From: Onchidella celtica
Lineage: Eukaryota > Mollusca > Gastropoda > Systellommatophora > Onchidiidae
Reading direction: 5' to 3'
DNA length: 64,000 bases
Assembly: GCA_963931925.1 (NCBI GenBank)
Contig: OZ007582.1
Location: 19,307,818-19,371,817 of the forward strand
The stretch's first letter is position 1, and every line of letters begins with the position of its first letter. The position numbers were made by a program, and so were the translations under genes. Below the pieces are notes generated by a model. The model had not been told where the DNA came from and did not search any database. It was given only the letters and a program-made list of their open reading frames with translations. This document shows positions 52,136-62,999 of this stretch, piece after piece.

Positions 52136-52720
52136 TTCTTCCTTCTTTACATAAGTATAAGCAACACTATTTCTACAGAAAAACGACAATGGACCTATGA
52201 AGTAACCTATACCCTAGTAGGCCTACCAGGCGAAAGGGGTTGGTTACAGTTACAAATCTATCTGGATCCTGTTTAAGAGTGTAGTTATGTAGATCTATCT
52301 AGATCTAGATCTAGATCTAGTCCAGATTAGTTTCTTACGTGCCAAAAACAAAATGGGCGTTAGCCAAATTAATTAAATCTGGTTCGTCGACTCAATGACG
52401 AACAATTCTTCCGTCTAAGAACCAAATTTTCTGAGCTTTAAACAAAAATCACAGCGATCAACAGCGAAAAATAATCTATTTCACGACTGTTCACTTACAC
52501 AAATTAAAATTCAATCACCAAAGTTGAATTCTCACACGTCCACTTTGTGATTCAGCATGCACGGAAATGGCGAAAAGTAGAATGCTGTTTCACCACGGGT
52601 ACAAGAAATCAACAGAAGAAATTCATGCGCTCAAATTCCCAAACGTTGTGCCTACGTTTGCAGACTCGGCATTATTTTGATGACAGTGATTGGCCAAAAT
52701 TCTATTTAAAGCAGTGTGAA
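52136..52720 (-). promoter_or_regulatory. 5' UTR and likely promoter of CREBZF
   Basis: A donor-like GGCAC|GTAAGA (minus strand, exon end 52339) and an acceptor CGTTTTTCTGTAG (exon start 52172) would define a 166-nt 5' UTR intron. Upstream a CCAAT box (minus strand, 52693-52689) and a TTTAAATA element (about 52708-52701) mark a plausible promoter near 52.6-52.7 kb. A short AGATCT repeat lies at about 52297-52320. Confidence 0.35.
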
Positions 52721-52972
52721 CTTTAACCTCTTATGTCAAAACCTATTTAAAGAACATGAGTAGTGTCACATGATCAAACGTTGTCGACACGATTCCTAAC
52801 CACCGCCTATGGCTCCGCAATCGGGGGCGTAAATAATACGTCTTAATTATTGGTAGTATGCTGCAAAAAATCATAAAGTCGTTAAGTATATATAAACCAA
52901 ATATATTCTATCTATTTTTATTATTTCTTTGTAATAAAAAGGTATTAATCGTATATTCAGGAAGTTTCATCA

Positions 52973-53290
52973 TTACTATTTTTTGACTGGGAAATCCCGA
53001 TTTCTTGCAGCTGGAGGCTTTCCTCAGCCCAGGCCCTCACTTTCTTCTGTTTGTCTTCAGTAAGCCGAAAAGCAGCTATTTACATACGCTGCACATGACA
53101 TAGGGCCATACTTTGCAAATGTGCCCTTTCTTTTAGCTTTGCTCTCATTTTTTGTCCACTGTTTTTCCACTAAAACTACTCTGTGAGAAGCACAGTTGTT
53201 ACCAAAATGACTGCCATTGTCCCCCCGGAAATGAAAATGAATTGCATTCCTTGGTAAATCCTTGTATCCAACTCTGGTGTGACCTTGCAA
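52973..53290 (-). pseudogene. Unidentified decayed coding fragment
   Basis: On the minus strand two frames look protein-like in succession: one through WTKNESKAKRKGTFAKYGPMS up to about 53058, then, after a frame change, FRLTEDKQKKVRAWAEESLQ ending at TGA near 52970. The pieces fit a single broken protein, but I cannot name it. It lies between CREBZF and MTRR and is more likely a transposon or gene relic than a live gene. Confidence 0.25.
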
Positions 53291-54097
53291 ACCATTTTGT
53301 CTTACCTAAAAAGTATTTTCTCATTCAAATTGCAAGAAGGTACGAGGAGATTGATACATAACCTTATACATGTATTAAAATCGGTAACAAGTGAGTTACG
53401 TGAACACATTTGTTTTACACATTGAGAGTGGGAAACAATCATGAAGTTTGCTAAAAGGATTTATGATACTCAAGAACAGCAGAAGTACATGTACGATGAT
53501 TATTAGTGAGAAACTGTGATTTAGGGCATGTGTGCAAGAATAATTTATTAAAGCTACTACATTGTAATTAATACTGACGCCGAGCCTTGCCGATGGGCGT
53601 GCAAAGTGGAGAAGCACTCTCAAGTCGGAGAAGAGAGAGAAAAGGTGGATGAACGGAGAGGAGGACATGCGGAAAGAGAGAGAGAAAGAGAGAGACGCAC
53701 TCGTTTTAGTTAACTTTCACAAGAACTCACAAAACAACTGCTGTTAAACTGCTATATATCAGTATAAAGTTCGGGTCAATTATAGTTTCCATCACTATTT
53801 GTTCAATGTCAGAGAAGATGAAAAAGTGGAAAAAAACAAAAAGGGTGGTTGAAGTTTCAAGAAAATACAATGTTATTTCCTCCATTTTCTGCCCACTTCT
53901 CTCTTTCTTTCCCTGTGCATTATGTTTTATTCTTTTTTTTTTTTAATGTTTATTTAACCCGAACGTTCATTTGAGTGTTTTCCTTTTTTGCACCCACGTG
54001 TCTGGGGGCTTGGGCACGTTATGTGTCACTCATTTACAACAAAATAAGCAAGACTGATCCAGTAATCAATGTAGAACTTGTTAAGGCTAATTTTTTG
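53291..54097. other. Gene-free DNA with AG-rich tract
   Basis: AG-rich low-complexity sequence at about 53624-53695. No supported gene. Confidence 0.35.
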
Positions 54098-54107
54098 TAT
54101 GATAACA
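54098..54107. repeat. Target-site duplication, left of the short LINE derivative
   Basis: TATGATAACA, repeated exactly at 54987-54996. Confidence 0.85.
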
Positions 54108-54986
54108 ACTGGGCACTCTGGGCGACCATCCCCAACCCGGCGCATCCACAGGTGGAGGATAGTGGAACGACCTCTAGATATAGGGGCCAGCTGCGAATAA
54201 CCAATAAGCAGTCGCAGACCAACTGGCGGTGGTTCCAGAGGGCGAGGCAGGATCACAACCTGGGAAAAGGGATTCCTTAAAAAATACCTCAGATGCTCGG
54301 TGACCGAACCAACTAGCGAATTGAGGCGCTTTAACCTCTTCCCTGGGCAAATGGAGCTCATAGCTTGGGAAAGCAGCCTGTCTAGGAGAAGGAAAACTCT
54401 GATTCTAAACCCCCAGTGCCTTGTGGAACAGGTCACGGACGAACAAAGGCTATGGAAGCATATCTAGAAAGAAAAGCACGCAGGAGACAGAGATGTTGGA
54501 CCGGAAGGTGCAAGTAGTTTGGAAAGGCGTCACAACCGAATCAAAAACCACAGCATCACGCAAATACTATGTCAGACAAGGATTATCAAAATGATATATG
54601 TGGTGCTTCGATCGCCTGTGAAGTCCAGCCAGGCAGGTGAAGTGCCGGGCTCTGTGCCTCGAAGGAGCCCACCCCCAACACTACTGGTGGTCCCTCGATC
54701 TCTACTTGGGGGACCAGGCAAAGAGGAAAATGAAAACAACTGGCCACAAAGGCACCCCCACTGCAGTACAAGAAAGACAACAAGATAACATTTTGAATGC
54801 AGAACATGTCCTCCAACAATGCCCTCTATACAGACAACAGAGGGGAGACAGCTGGCCCCGAGGTGCAGCACTACACACTAAACTATATGGGACAGCAAAT
54901 GATCTCAGGAGCACAGCGTCCTTCCTAAGGCTACCAGCCTCCTGATATAAACAGTCTGACACAAAGGACGCAGAAGAAGAAGAAAT
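54108..54986 (+). mobile_element. Internally deleted, non-autonomous LINE derivative
   Basis: 879 bp. The first part matches the 5' UTR and N-terminal coding region of the LINE at 58121-62523 (ATG at 54569, MSDKDYQND), and the last part matches its C-terminal coding end (NAEHVLQQCPLYR through the short 3' UTR and GAA tail). The join is at about 54792, near TTTTGAATGCAGAAC, and removes endonuclease, RT and most of RNase H. A frameshift near 54605 further breaks the N-terminal frame. An exact 10-bp target duplication shows it is a true insertion with both ends present. Confidence 0.9.
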
Positions 54987-54996
54987 TATGATAACA
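54987..54996. repeat. Target-site duplication, right of the short LINE derivative
   Basis: Second copy of TATGATAACA, directly after the GAA tail. Confidence 0.85.
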
Positions 54997-56581
54997 GGAA
55001 AGACAATGTTCCCACATTAGGCTGGAAACCGCGGAACTGGGCTAGATATTTTCGTGATTTGCGAGGATATTTTTCCGTTTGCGGTTTGTTAGTTTTGGAA
55101 GACCCATCAAGCTGGAGAGAAAATTAAAATTTTGATAGAAACAACCATTATATAATTTTTGGGGGGACAGTCTCCGAGTACAGAGTGGTAAACTTCTGGC
55201 TTTTGCTCGGATTGCCTCTCGGTTTCAGTAAGACTGCGAGATTGTGTAACTGGGGGAAGTAGGGTGGTGGGCCACGCACCGCGGATATGGACGATGACGC
55301 AAAACTAGTCGCACATAGTCAGTCCCTTATGTGAACGTATAACCAATCTTGTAAACGGGGCCCACGAGGTAATTCAACTACACTGAATACGAATGAAGAG
55401 AACAAAAGTTCCCCTTTGTTTTTACAAACATTGAAATGTTATGAGGAAATTACATAAGGTATTTTGGCGAAACTTATATTTCAGGAGCACCAAAGGTGAA
55501 GAGGTCAAGATTAACCAATCATAACATTTTTTGATGATGTACTATGTGTGTCTTCAACATGTGTGTTCATTTCATCATGGGCCACTGAAAGCAATGCAAC
55601 GGATAGAATTATAGGCCTAGTCGAGTGTATTCTTCGCGAGGTAGGAATGTATACATGTATGTAAACCACATCATCTAGAGAATAGGCCTACATTAAGCTT
55701 GGACCAATCTTGGTAATTTGATTTAACTTCATTAAAACAAAATTCTTTGTAAAGATCGGGACTGGTTTAGTTTAACGTAACTTTAATTCTGAAATTGTAT
55801 TTGATTCGGTTGTCAGAGTAAACAACCCCATCACCACTACACCAGCATCAAGACAGGCTGATGTGTTGCCTTTTGAATTTTTCAAAATATATTTTGATCT
55901 CATGACGTAGTTCATCCTGTGGCCCAATATTTGTCAAGAGCTGTCCTGCAATTTTGCTTTTATTTCATAAAATTAAATAGGCCTACAATACATGTAGGCC
56001 TATTATATTTTTTATAATTCACAAATTCTCCACCTTTGAACGCAAAATGCTTTTTTAGAGGCCACCTATACTGTTACCAAATTTTTGCATTAGGTTTCAA
56101 ATGCTGTGAAGGGTGCACTTTTGGATTCTCTTTAGCTTTGTTTTTCAATATTTTTGCATTTTCTTTGTTTTGCTGACTGCTCGCTTCTGATTCTTTTTTT
56201 TTTTCACTAGCACTGCCCCATGACATGAACACTTTTTGCTGGCTGATTTAAACTGTTCGATTTGCTCATGGCTAGGCTATACTTAGAACACAGGAATACC
56301 CTGTTGCTTGTTTTGGGAATTATTTCAGTTTGCAGAGACAGATATGGATAGGGTAGAAAGTGATGGACGGGGCAGCAGTCGGGGCCCTGTGCGGCTTTTA
56401 AGCTTGTAATAAATATCATGTGCATCTCCATATCTAATCACTTTGCCTTTTGCTGTTTTGCCTTTGTACTAAACTGTTTTCATTTTCTTGACAGCACATC
56501 ATATACTCTGAAAGAAGGGATGAAATTTATACTTTTAGCAGCCTGAACAGCATAATATCAGGGACATTATTTGTCATCAGT
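54997..56581. other. Region upstream of MTRR
   Basis: Presumably holds the MTRR promoter and 5' UTR. Acceptor-like sites at about 56494 (TTTTCTTGACAG) and just before the ATG (TTGTCATCAG, 56571-56580) allow a noncoding first exon further upstream. A perfect 12-bp inverted repeat (AATAGGCCTACA, 5-nt loop) lies at about 55976-56004. Confidence 0.35.
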
Positions 56582-56734
56582 ATGCCTGTAACATCAGACT
56601 CAGGTAATCGTTTTCTGCTGTTGTACGGCACAGCAACAGGACAGTCAAAGGCTATTGCTGAGGAGATTGCTGAAAGGGCCTCAAAGTTTGGACTTGTTGC
56701 TGACATACAAGATGTCAGTGAGACAGGCAAAGGG
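56582..56734 (+). CDS. MTRR: Methionine synthase reductase, coding exon 1
   Basis: The ATG at 56582 starts 51 codons in phase 0, ending at donor GGG|GTAGGC. FLLLYGTATGQSKAIAEEIAE is the first strand and FMN-phosphate loop of the flavodoxin domain and aligns closely with the start of vertebrate MTRR. MTRR is a diflavin enzyme that passes NADPH electrons through FAD and FMN to reactivate cob(II)alamin-dependent methionine synthase. Only the N-terminal FMN domain is in this window. No targeting signal is seen at this start. The following intron (56735-62848) is about 6.1 kb, lengthened by a MITE and an antisense LINE. Confidence 0.85.
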
Positions 56735-56958
56735 GTAGGCCTATGTGTGTGCGAAGTTACCAAAAACAACATGAGTTACATCTTTTTACATTTTTACAAA
56801 ATGAGCAGACCAGTGACATATTTGTGTTCGTCAAGTTCATGCTGAAAATTTTTTTAATTTGCAGATCAATCAGTAATAAATTTTATGTTGGTGGATTTCA
56901 TCATAACCATATTGAGTATTGCAAATGCTTGTAAAACAATTCTTCTTCTCTGCACATA

Positions 56959-57351
56959 AGTGCATGGGAAAACCCGGCATAAGTCGGCAGAGCTGATTTA
57001 GAGAAAAACGGCTTTGAAGTGAAAATATGGGTCCGACACAAACTTCCAACTTGGCTGTTGTTTAGGGGACCGTGGCATGTTACAGGGTAAACTGTAGACG
57101 AGCAGTGAACACTACTCACTATGATCTCTATAACGGCTTTGTAATTAGACTACGGTCTCCTAACAGCAACCACTCCAATATTACTGGGTCAGTTAGCTAT
57201 TGCCACTTATAGCATTAAATGCCGTTTTCTCAAAATCTTGTTTTAGGGGGGTCACTGACTTCAATTTATCAGAAATGTCTTGTCTTTTATTATATGTACA
57301 GAACTCAAAATGTCATGTTGCCGACTTATGCCGGGTTTTCCCATGCACACT
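56959..57351. mobile_element. MITE with perfect 30-bp terminal inverted repeats, in MTRR intron 1
   Basis: GTGCATGGGAAAACCCGGCA and ten further bases at 56960-56989 recur exactly inverted at 57319-57348. CACATA occurs outside both ends (56953-56958 and 57352-57357), a possible 6-bp target duplication if the tips are AG...CT. Second-layer inverted similarity (AACGGC / GCCGTT) lies inside. No coding capacity. Superfamily unknown. Confidence 0.85.
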
Positions 57352-57357
57352 CACATA

Positions 57358-58109
57358 TGGTAATGAGTACTATAAAGGAAACCATAGAGAGCATAAAGCC
57401 CTGCAGACTGTGCCCAACAATATTATTTATTACAATAGAAAAAAGACGGTTCTCAAGGGGTCAGCTGGTGAAATTTGAAATTCCTAATTTGGGCGAGCAA
57501 ATGAAAGTAGGTTGTTTGTAGTGGTTCCCTATGGGGGAAATAAGAAAAAATTAAAATTCTTTGAAAAAAATTATTTGTTGCCATGGTTATGGTGGCCATC
57601 TTTAATGTTATGTACCCAAATCATTCAGATGTTATATTCTTAAAATCTCAGAAACTATTGCACCTTTTTGCCTACTTCTTTTTGTGTTAAGGACATTAAG
57701 ATCAAAATTGAACAGCCAGCTAATTTTGATTGATGTGTTCAAAACAGGTAATTAATGATATTGATAGTCAAAGAAGGAGAGAATAAACTTTTTACTCTGG
57801 AAAAGTCAGTTCTGATTGTGACCAAAAAATGTGTACAATTAAAGATGTAAGGAATAGGCTGTGAACAATGCCCAGCTAGTTTTTTAGGTTAATATCCCAC
57901 ACATGCCAAATTTCAGGGCTATGGCATGAATAGTTTCTGAGATTTTAAAGATTATAAAATGAGAATTTAGCACAAAATGTACTTTTGAGAAAATCGCTTT
58001 TAAAGATTGGGACACAAGTAAAAACACAAAGGACTACTCAGATTTTTAATAAATTCTGTGTTGCAGTTGATACATCATTGCTTACAGGAACATGTGTTAT
58101 TCTAGACAT
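57358..58109 (+). other. Intron 1 sequence of MTRR
   Basis: Intronic DNA between the MITE and the LINE. No nested gene recognised. Confidence 0.5.
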
Positions 58110-58120
58110 GTTGTAGGGTG
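58110..58120. repeat. Target-site duplication, 3' side of the second LINE
   Basis: GTTGTAGGGTG, repeated at 62524-62534. The following T also matches. Confidence 0.9.
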
Positions 58121-61100
58121 TTCTTCTTCTTCTGCGTTCTTCGTGTCAGACTATTTATATCAGGAGGCCGGTAGCCTTTATGAAGGATGCTGTGCTCCTG
58201 AGTTCCTCTGCTGTCCCATATAGCTTGGTGTGTAGTGCCGCACCTCGGGGCCAGCTGTTTTCCCTCTGTTCTCTGTATAGGGGGCATTGTTGGAGGACAT
58301 GTTCTGCATTCTCTGGGCAGTTTCCACATGGGCATGTCTCAGTTTCTCCAACCCTGAATTTTTTGTAAAGGTGCTGCCGGAGTCTGTTATGTCCTGCTCT
58401 CAGCCTAAAAATGATAGTTTGCTCTTTTCTGCTGAGCAAGTGTATCGCATCGTCTGTTACATGGCTTGGATGACTTTGGTTCCACTTGGATTTCAAGGCT
58501 GCCTTAATGTGACTTTTAGCTTCTGAGACTGTTATGTTTTCTCTGTCTTGGGGGAAGTTTGCGCCATTTTTTGCCAGAGTGTCTGCCTTATCATTTCCGA
58601 TGATGTTACAGTGACCAGGGATCCACTGGAGAACCACGTTGCTTGCTGTGTGGCATAACTGCACTAAGGCAGAGGTGAGTTTGTTTTGATGATAATCATG
58701 TGAACTTTGAAGGGCCTGCAGGACTGACCTAGCATCTGTGAGAATAACTATTTTTTTGTTGTATATGTCTCGGTTTTGTAAGTTTAGCGCAGCTTCTAGT
58801 ATGGCTTCTGTTTCAGCTCTGTAGTTGGTAGAATATTTCCCTGTGGGTACTGATAGTTCTGATTCTTCCCCATTAGTCCATTGGATATATACACCACCTC
58901 CTCCATCTCTTACGGCTTCTTGTGCTGACCCGTCCGTGAATACCCGGATCCAGCTGTTTTGTGGATAGGAGCTGTCCAGCATTTCCTGTGTGAGTGATTG
59001 CAGCTCTGCCGTGGACTGATTGGTCTTGGAGGTGATGCCGTAAATGGTGTCTTTGATTAGGGGAAAGTGTTGTCTTTCCCATGGAGGGCAGCAGTCAACC
59101 TCTGTAAGGTCCTCGTCTTCATCCATGGGTGGGATTTTAAGGTTGATTAACTGTTGTCTAGCTGATTTTATAAAGCTGGTTCTTTTTAGTCTGCTCTTTG
59201 TTGGTTTCTTTACTCTATCATTCATAGGGTGATTTCGAAGGTTTTGAAACTTTGTTAGCTGTGAGGTTAGTTTTCCATTTTTTCTGTCCTCCAGTGGTTG
59301 TAAACCAGTGATGCTCTCCATCTCTACAATAGGTGTGGATTTCATTCCCCCGATGATAATTCGAAGGCTCTGGTTTTGGATGCGTTCCACTCTCTGGAAA
59401 TTGCTCTTTGCTGCTGCTCCCCATGCTGAGATACCATACTCCAGAACCGGACGTATGTATCCGGTGTAGGTTTTCTTAAGTATGTTTTGTGCTTCACCCC
59501 AGTCTGTGCCTGCCAACTTTTTTAGGAGCGCAATCCGCTGCATTGCTTTAGTTTGGGTCTTTTCCAGATGGGCTTTCCATGTCAGTCGTTGGTCAAATGT
59601 GACTCCGAGGTATGAGGGTGAGTCATCTTTGATGAGAAGCTCGTTGTTGATTTTGAGTTTAGGTGCCTGCATTCTGGTGGAGAGACTAAAGACTGTGTGA
59701 GTTGTTTTCTTGGCATTCAGCTTCATGTTCCATGTTGTTGTCCATTGTTGTAGGTTGTTTAGGGTAGACTGAAGACGCATCTGAGCTGTGCCAAGGCTTG
59801 TCTCCGAACAGAGTAGTGCCAGATCATCAGCATACATTACCGCTTTCACTCTTGGAGTTAGAATTTCTTTTATGTCATTCATGAAGAGGTTGAAGAGTGT
59901 GGGGGATATCACTCCTCCCTGAGGGACTCCATGTTTCAGTTGTGCAGTGCTACTTTGTTTACCTTGTAACCTTACTTTTGCTTTCCTGTCGGTGATGTAT
60001 TGTTTTATCCACTGGTACATCCGGTTGGACACTTTCGCTTTCAGGAGTTTAAGAAGGAGACCATTCTTCCATACGCGGTCGAAGGCTTTCTCCATATTTA
60101 CCCATATTGCGATGGTCACTTTCTTTTCCTGGAAACCGTCTTCTACGACTTGTGATATGTAGGTTATCTGGTCCTCTGTTGATCTACATTTTCTGAAACC
60201 GGCTTGTTCGTCCATGATGAGTCTTTCCTTCTCGATGAACCAGGTTAGTCTACTGTTTACGATCCTCTCCATTACCTTACACAGGCAGCTTGTAAGGCTG
60301 ATTGGGCAGTAGCTATCCACTCTATTTCTTGGCTTGCCTGGCTTGTGAATTGGGATGAGTGTGGCTTTTTTCCAGGTTCCAGGAATCCTGCCATATTTCC
60401 AACTGGAGTTGAAGAGGGCCAGCAGTTTCTTCTTAGCATTCTGTCCAAGGTGAATTAACATATCATTTGTTACTTCGTCTGGACCAGGGGCTTGTTTTGG
60501 TTTCAGTTTCTGGAGGGCAGTGTTCAGTTCCTCCATGGTGAGTTAGCTGGTCATTGTGTTCTCCTCTGGCTGTTCTGGTTGGCTGTCTTCCAAGTCCTGT
60601 ATGTTTGCTTGTACTTCCTGTTCTTTATCATTGTCTACATCTGCGTTGCCAACAGACTGGAACTGTTTCAAGAGTTCTTGTGCAGCTGCCTTTCCAGATA
60701 GGAGGTTGCCTTCTTTTTCAATAGTTATCGGGGCATATCTGTCGGGTTCTTTGTTGAGGGACTTTGTTAGCTTCCATAGTTTGGACCCATCCTTCTCAAA
60801 GTTCAGACTCTCTGTTTTTTCATGCCAACTGTTTCTTATTTCAGCCAGTGTGTTCCTTCTTAGTTTTGCTGTGAGTGCTTTGAGTTTGATGTTGTTTTCT
60901 ATTGAAGGATCATTTTCTGCTGTATCTCTTGCTTGGCTGACTTGGTTGTGCAGATCTTCTAGTTCTTCTGACCAGTATGGAATGTATTCTTTCCTTGCGC
61001 CTCTTGGTATTGTTTCCTTTGCTGCTCTGTAGATGGCTTCTGTGAATAGCTGACTTGATGTTTTGATCTTGCTTGACTTGCAGTTGATGGATGCGGTGTA

Positions 61101-62523
61101 CTGGTTGGTTAAGCTGGCAAATTTCTCCCAAGCTGCCCGCTTGTGGTTCCATCTCGGAGCTGTATTACTGTTTCCTGGGGGGATGCTATCATTTACAGTG
61201 ATCAAGATTGGTCTATGATCACTTCCCGCCAGTTGATTTTGGACTTCTCTTGTTGTGCATGGGTGCAAATCACTGGTCGTAAAGGCTAGGTCAGGGGTTG
61301 TGGTGGTAAGCCATCTTCTTGAATAGAAGGAGTCAGGATCCTCCGGGGTATTTAGGAGTTGAAGGTTGCAATCAGCCTGCCAGTCCTCAACGTATTCACC
61401 TCTGGGATCTAGGTGGTTGTAGCCCCAACTCTGAGAATGGCTATTGAAGTCTCCGACTATAACACAGTTGAGTTCTGGCACCTGAATGTTATAAAGGGAA
61501 AGATCTCTGTCAGGAGGGCAGTAGACATTATATATGAGGATTTCTTGGTTGGGTGTACAGATCTTAGCTCCAATGATTTCTGTTCCTTGTTGAGTGTCCA
61601 GCTTTATTTCACTGGCTGCAATGCTGTTGTGGACCAGAATGATGATGCCACCTTTGGGTCTGGTTTCTCGGTCTTGTCTGAAGCATTGGTATCCTCTGAT
61701 GTTAAATCTGCTGTTGCTCGTGAGATGAGTTTCTTGGAGACATGCAATCTGTATTTTTTCGTTGTGAAGTTTGTATGTGAGTGCCGTCTTTTTATTGTAT
61801 ATTCCCTCAGCATTCCATTGTAGTATTTTCAAAACGTTGCCTTGTTTTCTTTCCTGCTCTGCTATGGGTGTACCTTTGTGGCCAGTTGCTTTCTTTTTCC
61901 TCTTTGCTCGTCTCCCGGTTCCCCAAGTTGAGGTCGAGGGACCACCAGTAGTTGGGGGTGGGCTCCTTCGAGGCATAGAGCCCGGCACTTCACCTGCCTG
62001 GCGGGACTTCACAGGCAAAGCACCACATCTATCATTCTGATACTCCTTGTCTGACATATCGAAGTGAATTGCGTGATGTTGCGTTTTTGGGTTCGGTTGT
62101 GACACCTTTCCAAACTATTTGCACCTTGCGGTCCAACATCTCCGTCTTCTGCGTGCTTTTCTTTCTGGATGTGCTTCCATAGCCTTTGGTCGTCCGTGAC
62201 CTGTTCCGCAAGGCAGCGGAGGTTTGGAGTCAGAGTGTTCCTTCTCCTAGACGGGCTGCTTTCCCAAGCTATGAGCCCCATCTGCCCAGGGAGGAGGTTA
62301 AAGCGCCTCGATTCGCTTGATGGTTCTGTCACCGAGCATCTGAAGTATTTTTTAGGGAGTCACTTTTCCCAGGTAGTGATCCTGCCTCACCCTCTGGAAC
62401 CACCGCCAGTTGGTCCGCGACTGCTTATTGGCTATTCGCAGCTGGCCCCTATATCTAGAGGTCGTTCCACTATCCGCCACCTGTGGACGCGCTGGGTTGG
62501 GGATGGTCGCCCCGAGGGCCCAG
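58121..62523 (-). mobile_element. Full-length I-group LINE in MTRR intron 1, antisense to the gene
   Basis: About 4.4 kb flanked by an 11-12-bp non-repetitive target duplication, with a roughly 470-bp 5' UTR beginning CTGGGCCCTCGGGGC (minus strand), one long coding region and a 34-nt 3' UTR with GAA tail. The 5' UTR and both coding ends match the short derivative at 54108-54986, so the two are the same family. Orientation opposite to MTRR is the usual state for tolerated intronic LINEs. Confidence 0.9.
58155..62057 (-). pseudogene. LINE ORF: endonuclease, RT, RNase H; one in-frame stop
   Basis: The ATG at 62057 (MSDKEYQND, then PVKS as in the other LINE family) opens a frame of 1300 codons broken once by TAA at 60545-60543, two codons before an in-frame ATG. 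Endonuclease motifs: LQWNAEG, CLQETHL, GDFNSHSQSWG, GSDHRPI. RT after the stop: CPISLTSCLCK, AFDRVWKNG, HGVPQGGVISPTLF, YADD. RNase H: FTDGSAQEA, TEAILEAA, TDARSVLQA, GNDKADTLA. A C-terminal CPCG-x4-AEH-x4-C knuckle is present. The stop lies between endonuclease and RT, so the copy is probably inactive, although the downstream frame is intact. Confidence 0.85.
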
Positions 62524-62534
62524 GTTGTAGGGTG
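62524..62534. repeat. Target-site duplication, 5' side of the second LINE
   Basis: GTTGTAGGGTG, matching 58110-58120. Confidence 0.9.
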
Positions 62535-62848
62535 TAAAAAGTGAAAATCCCAGAGTCAATATTTTTTACCCAAATCGATGCCTCTGTACTAGCTGAACCA
62601 CTTAACTTTAAAATGCACGTATTATATAACTTATACTTTTAAGTTATATACTATTTAGTACTGATGCTTAGTGGTTCTGAACACTCAATAGATATTATAT
62701 AATTTTATTCTTTCCCAAAACTATGAGACGGACATCTGTGTTCTTGTATGGCAGTTATGACAGTTTTGAAGACTGCATTCACTGATTCAGTCTTTTATAT
62801 ATTTAAAAGATTTTCACAATTTTGTTTCATTGTTGATGGTTGTTTCAG
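62535..62848 (+). other. 3' end of MTRR intron 1
   Basis: AT-rich intron ending in the acceptor GTTGTTTCAG (AG at 62847-62848). Confidence 0.6.
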
Positions 62849-62999
62849 TTCAATTTGGAGAGAGAAAAGTGTATGGTCATAGTAATTTCCACATCAGGTG
62901 ATGGAGATCCCCCAGCAGGTGCGAGTACATTTGTTCGAAGGCTCAAGAAAAGGACTTTGGGACCAGACCACCTGTCAGGCTTGCACTACGCGTTGTTGG
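62849..62999 (+). CDS. MTRR: Methionine synthase reductase, coding exon 2
   Basis: Begins in phase 0 with FNLEREKCMVIVIST and ends after GLHYALLG in phase 1 at donor TTGG|GTAATC. It continues exon 1 in frame. STSGDGDPPAGA is the flavodoxin loop that contacts the FMN isoalloxazine ring and is conserved in MTRR and other diflavin reductases. 151 bp. Confidence 0.85.

Noticed and set aside
52136-52189. Upstream TTG start for CREBZF
   Set aside because: TTG is not a normal eukaryotic start, and the sequence there looks like an acceptor followed by 5' UTR. ATG 52135 is the first methionine.
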